A DNA stretch of 8,064 nt from Chryseobacterium sp. (GTDB taxonomy: Bacteria > Bacteroidota > Bacteroidia > Flavobacteriales > Weeksellaceae). Below the pieces are notes generated by a model. That model was not told where the DNA came from, ran no database searches, and worked only from the letters and a program-made list of their open reading frames with translations. The position numbers were made by a program, and so were the translations under genes. The stretch spans positions 1 to 8,064 of the forward strand of contig JAGNPP010000105.1 in NCBI GenBank assembly GCA_017989575.1, given 5' to 3'. Shown piece after piece: positions 6,919 through 8,064 of the stretch; positions within the stretch are counted from its first letter, which is position 1, and each line of letters opens with the position of its first letter.

Positions 6919-7836
6919 TTATTGTTTCACAATTTTGGAGGAGTAAGTTTTTCCTTTGTTGTTTTTCATATTAATGATATAAACACCGGCTTTCAATTGT
7001 TTTAGATTAATCTCTTCAACATTGCCGAAGTCAGAAACCTTTTGTCCAAGCGTGTTATAAACTTCTATGGTTGAGATTTTTTCACCGTTTGGAAGATTTA
7101 ATTTTAAAATATCTTTTACCGGATTTGGATAGAGTTTGATGTTTCCTTTGGTTGCATCATTCACAGCCAAAACTTCATCATTGATTTTCAGATTGTCGAT
7201 GTAGGCGCTTCCTCCGAAATTGTCGTGTACAAAGTTGACGCCTGCGATATTGGTTTTAGCAAAATTCGGTAATGTGTGAATCAGTGCCCCATCTATATAA
7301 AACTTAATCTCGTTTTCTGAAGTTATAGTTTTCAATTTGTACCATCTGTTTGCTTGCCAAGTGAAATTGGCATTTTCGTAATCATAATCTTCATTTTTTA
7401 CGACTTCCAAATTTCCGGTATAATTAAAAGAGTAGATGGAAATCGGCATAAACTCGTCTGTTTCAACAATTCCAAAAGTTCCAAATTCAAAAGTTGAACC
7501 ATCCAGTTCTGTAATGAAAATATCAAATTCTACAGTCGTATTCTGATAATTAAATGTAGTGTCAAACAATTTAGCAGCTCCGTAAATTGGAAACCATCCA
7601 AAGTTTTCTGCTTCATCAACACTTATTTTTAATGATTGGATTCCGTCGGAAGCTTGCTCTGTACTAATTGTCTGATTGTTGATTGGCGCATCGTCACTGT
7701 TCAGGGTTACTTCCCAGCCATTTTGTCCGTGGATGCTTCCTAAAGTAAAACCTTCCGAAGCTTCAAAAGAAATAGTCTGTTGTGCAAATGCAAACGATGA
7801 AACCAAGGAAAGAATGAATAAGTATTTGTTTTTCAT
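6919..7836 (-). CDS. Secreted T9SS cargo protein with lectin-like beta-sandwich
   Basis: I choose the ATG at 7836 (305 residues). The frame stays open further upstream, but that extension is the antisense-free remainder of the neighbouring gene's region and lacks a signal sequence. The protein starts with a clear signal peptide, MKNKYLFILSLVSSFAFA, cleaved before Gln19. Residues 20-220 look like a concanavalin A/LamG-type jelly roll, with W-Y-KL...IKFYIDGALIHT as the typical strand pair and GSAYIDNLKI at the end. The last 74 residues (from NIKLYPNPVKD) form a type A T9SS sorting domain (TIGR04183 type), with YNTLGQKV and LKAGVYII as its other landmarks. It should cross the outer membrane through the Por machinery and be attached to or released from the cell surface. 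No catalytic domain is present, so adhesion or glycan binding is the likeliest role (inference). Confidence 0.88.
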   Translation of the reverse strand: MKNKYLFILSLVSSFAFAQQTISFEASEGFTLGSIHGQNGWEVTLNSDDAPINNQTISTEQASDGIQSLKISVDEAENFGWFPIYGAAKLFDTTFNYQNTTVEFDIFITELDGSTFEFGTFGIVETDEFMPISIYSFNYTGNLEVVKNEDYDYENANFTWQANRWYKLKTITSENEIKFYIDGALIHTLPNFAKTNIAGVNFVHDNFGGSAYIDNLKINDEVLAVNDATKGNIKLYPNPVKDILKLNLPNGEKISTIEVYNTLGQKVSDFGNVEEINLKQLKAGVYIINMKNNKGKTYSSKIVKQ

Positions 7837-7850
7837 ATAAAATTTTTTGC

Positions 7851-7881
7851 CAATGATAAGTATAATTAATTTGAAATCAAA
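7851..7881 (-). promoter_or_regulatory. Candidate Bacteroidota-type promoter of the T9SS cargo gene
   Basis: On the minus strand TTTG (7881-7878) is followed by exactly 19 bases and then TATCATTG (7858-7851), which fits the Bacteroidota -33 TTG and -7 TAnnTTTG pattern with one mismatch. The expected start of transcription would be near 7845, leaving only a very short leader before the ATG at 7836. The short leader is a reason for caution. Confidence 0.4.
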
Positions 7882-7883
7882 TT
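7868..7883. promoter_or_regulatory. Palindrome overlapping the -33 box, possible operator
   Basis: AATTTGA (7868-7874) and TCAAATT (7877-7883) are perfect 7-bp arms around AA. The right arm contains the -33 TTTG of the candidate promoter, so a dimeric protein bound here would cover it. The call rests on position and symmetry alone, in AT-rich DNA. Confidence 0.25.
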
Positions 7884-7919
7884 TTGAAACTTGAGTTTTT
7901 ATTGTATTAAATATTAAAA

Positions 7920-8064
7920 TTAATAATATTTCTGATCTTTTTCGCAATAGAAACTTGGTCTTTTTCCTTTTCCTGTATTTTTTTTGATGACGCTCGCGCC
8001 ACATTTTGGACATTTTTTTTGATGATAGATTTGCCAATTTTTTTTCAATTCATTCGTTCTTTTC
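7920..8064 (-). CDS. Fpg/Nei-family DNA glycosylase, C-terminal zinc finger only
   Basis: A frame open to the right edge ends at TAA 7922-7920 and gives the last 47 residues of a protein. The sequence WQIYHQKKCPKCGASVIKK, then GKGKRPSFYC and a terminal EKDQKYY, matches the zinc-finger tail of formamidopyrimidine-DNA glycosylase/endonuclease VIII proteins, which remove oxidised bases and cut the strand by beta/delta-elimination. The finger contributes to DNA binding and its conserved Arg (here in KGKRPSFYC) reaches the phosphate backbone. Cys18, Cys21 and Cys40 of the fragment fit the C-x2-C-x16-20-C-x2-C pattern, but the fourth position is Asp43 instead of Cys. The catalytic N-terminal Pro and Glu lie outside the window. 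The stop is 83 bases before the start of the T9SS cargo gene. Fpg and Nei cannot be separated from this piece. Confidence 0.75.
   Translation of the reverse strand, partial: KRTNELKKNWQIYHQKKCPKCGASVIKKNTGKGKRPSFYCEKDQKYY

Noticed and set aside
7837..8037. N-terminal extension of the T9SS cargo protein to 8037
   Set aside because: The extension is a Lys/Arg-rich out-of-frame reading of the glycosylase tail, and the signal peptide begins at the ATG at 7836.

Overview
The window is AT-rich (my estimate is 35-37% GC) and reads as the genome of a flavobacterium, most likely Chryseobacterium or a close relative in Weeksellaceae. Three things point there. One secreted protein carries a type IX secretion C-terminal sorting domain, which is confined to Bacteroidota. 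Start codons are preceded by A/T-rich leaders with no clear Shine-Dalgarno sequence. One upstream region fits the Bacteroidota promoter pattern TTTG-N19-TAnnTTTG with one mismatch. The genus is inference from protein style, not from a marker gene.

Layout, left to right. 1-945 (minus) is the N-terminal two thirds of a GH13 alpha-amylase-type glycoside hydrolase that runs off the left edge. 946-1199 is a divergent intergenic region with two inverted repeats. 1200-1970 (plus) is a GT32-like sugar transferase, the only plus-strand gene, followed by a strong intrinsic terminator at 1979-2017. From 5920 down to 2047 (minus) lie five closely spaced genes with no recognised function: a membrane protein with a PH-like tail (broken by a +1 frameshift in a T run), a lipoprotein, a polytopic membrane protein with a soluble tail, a second polytopic membrane protein, and a second lipoprotein with a threonine tract and a Ca-binding-like DxDGDG loop. 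The gaps are 16, 9, 53 and 93 bases, so at least the first three are probably cotranscribed. 6016-6684 (minus) is a DUF2461 protein. 6685-6918 holds a degenerate CACAAAG/CACTAAG-type intergenic repeat and the terminator of the next gene. 6919-7836 (minus) is a secreted T9SS cargo protein with a lectin-like beta-sandwich. 7920-8064 (minus) is the C-terminal end of an Fpg/Nei-family DNA glycosylase with its zinc finger, cut by the right edge.

How the genes work together: the amylase and the glycosyltransferase are divergent and both act on sugars, but nothing in the sequence shows a shared pathway. The five-gene block looks like one envelope-associated unit (two outer or periplasmic lipoproteins and three inner-membrane proteins) and is the least explained part of the window. 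No mobile element, CRISPR array, tRNA or rRNA was seen.
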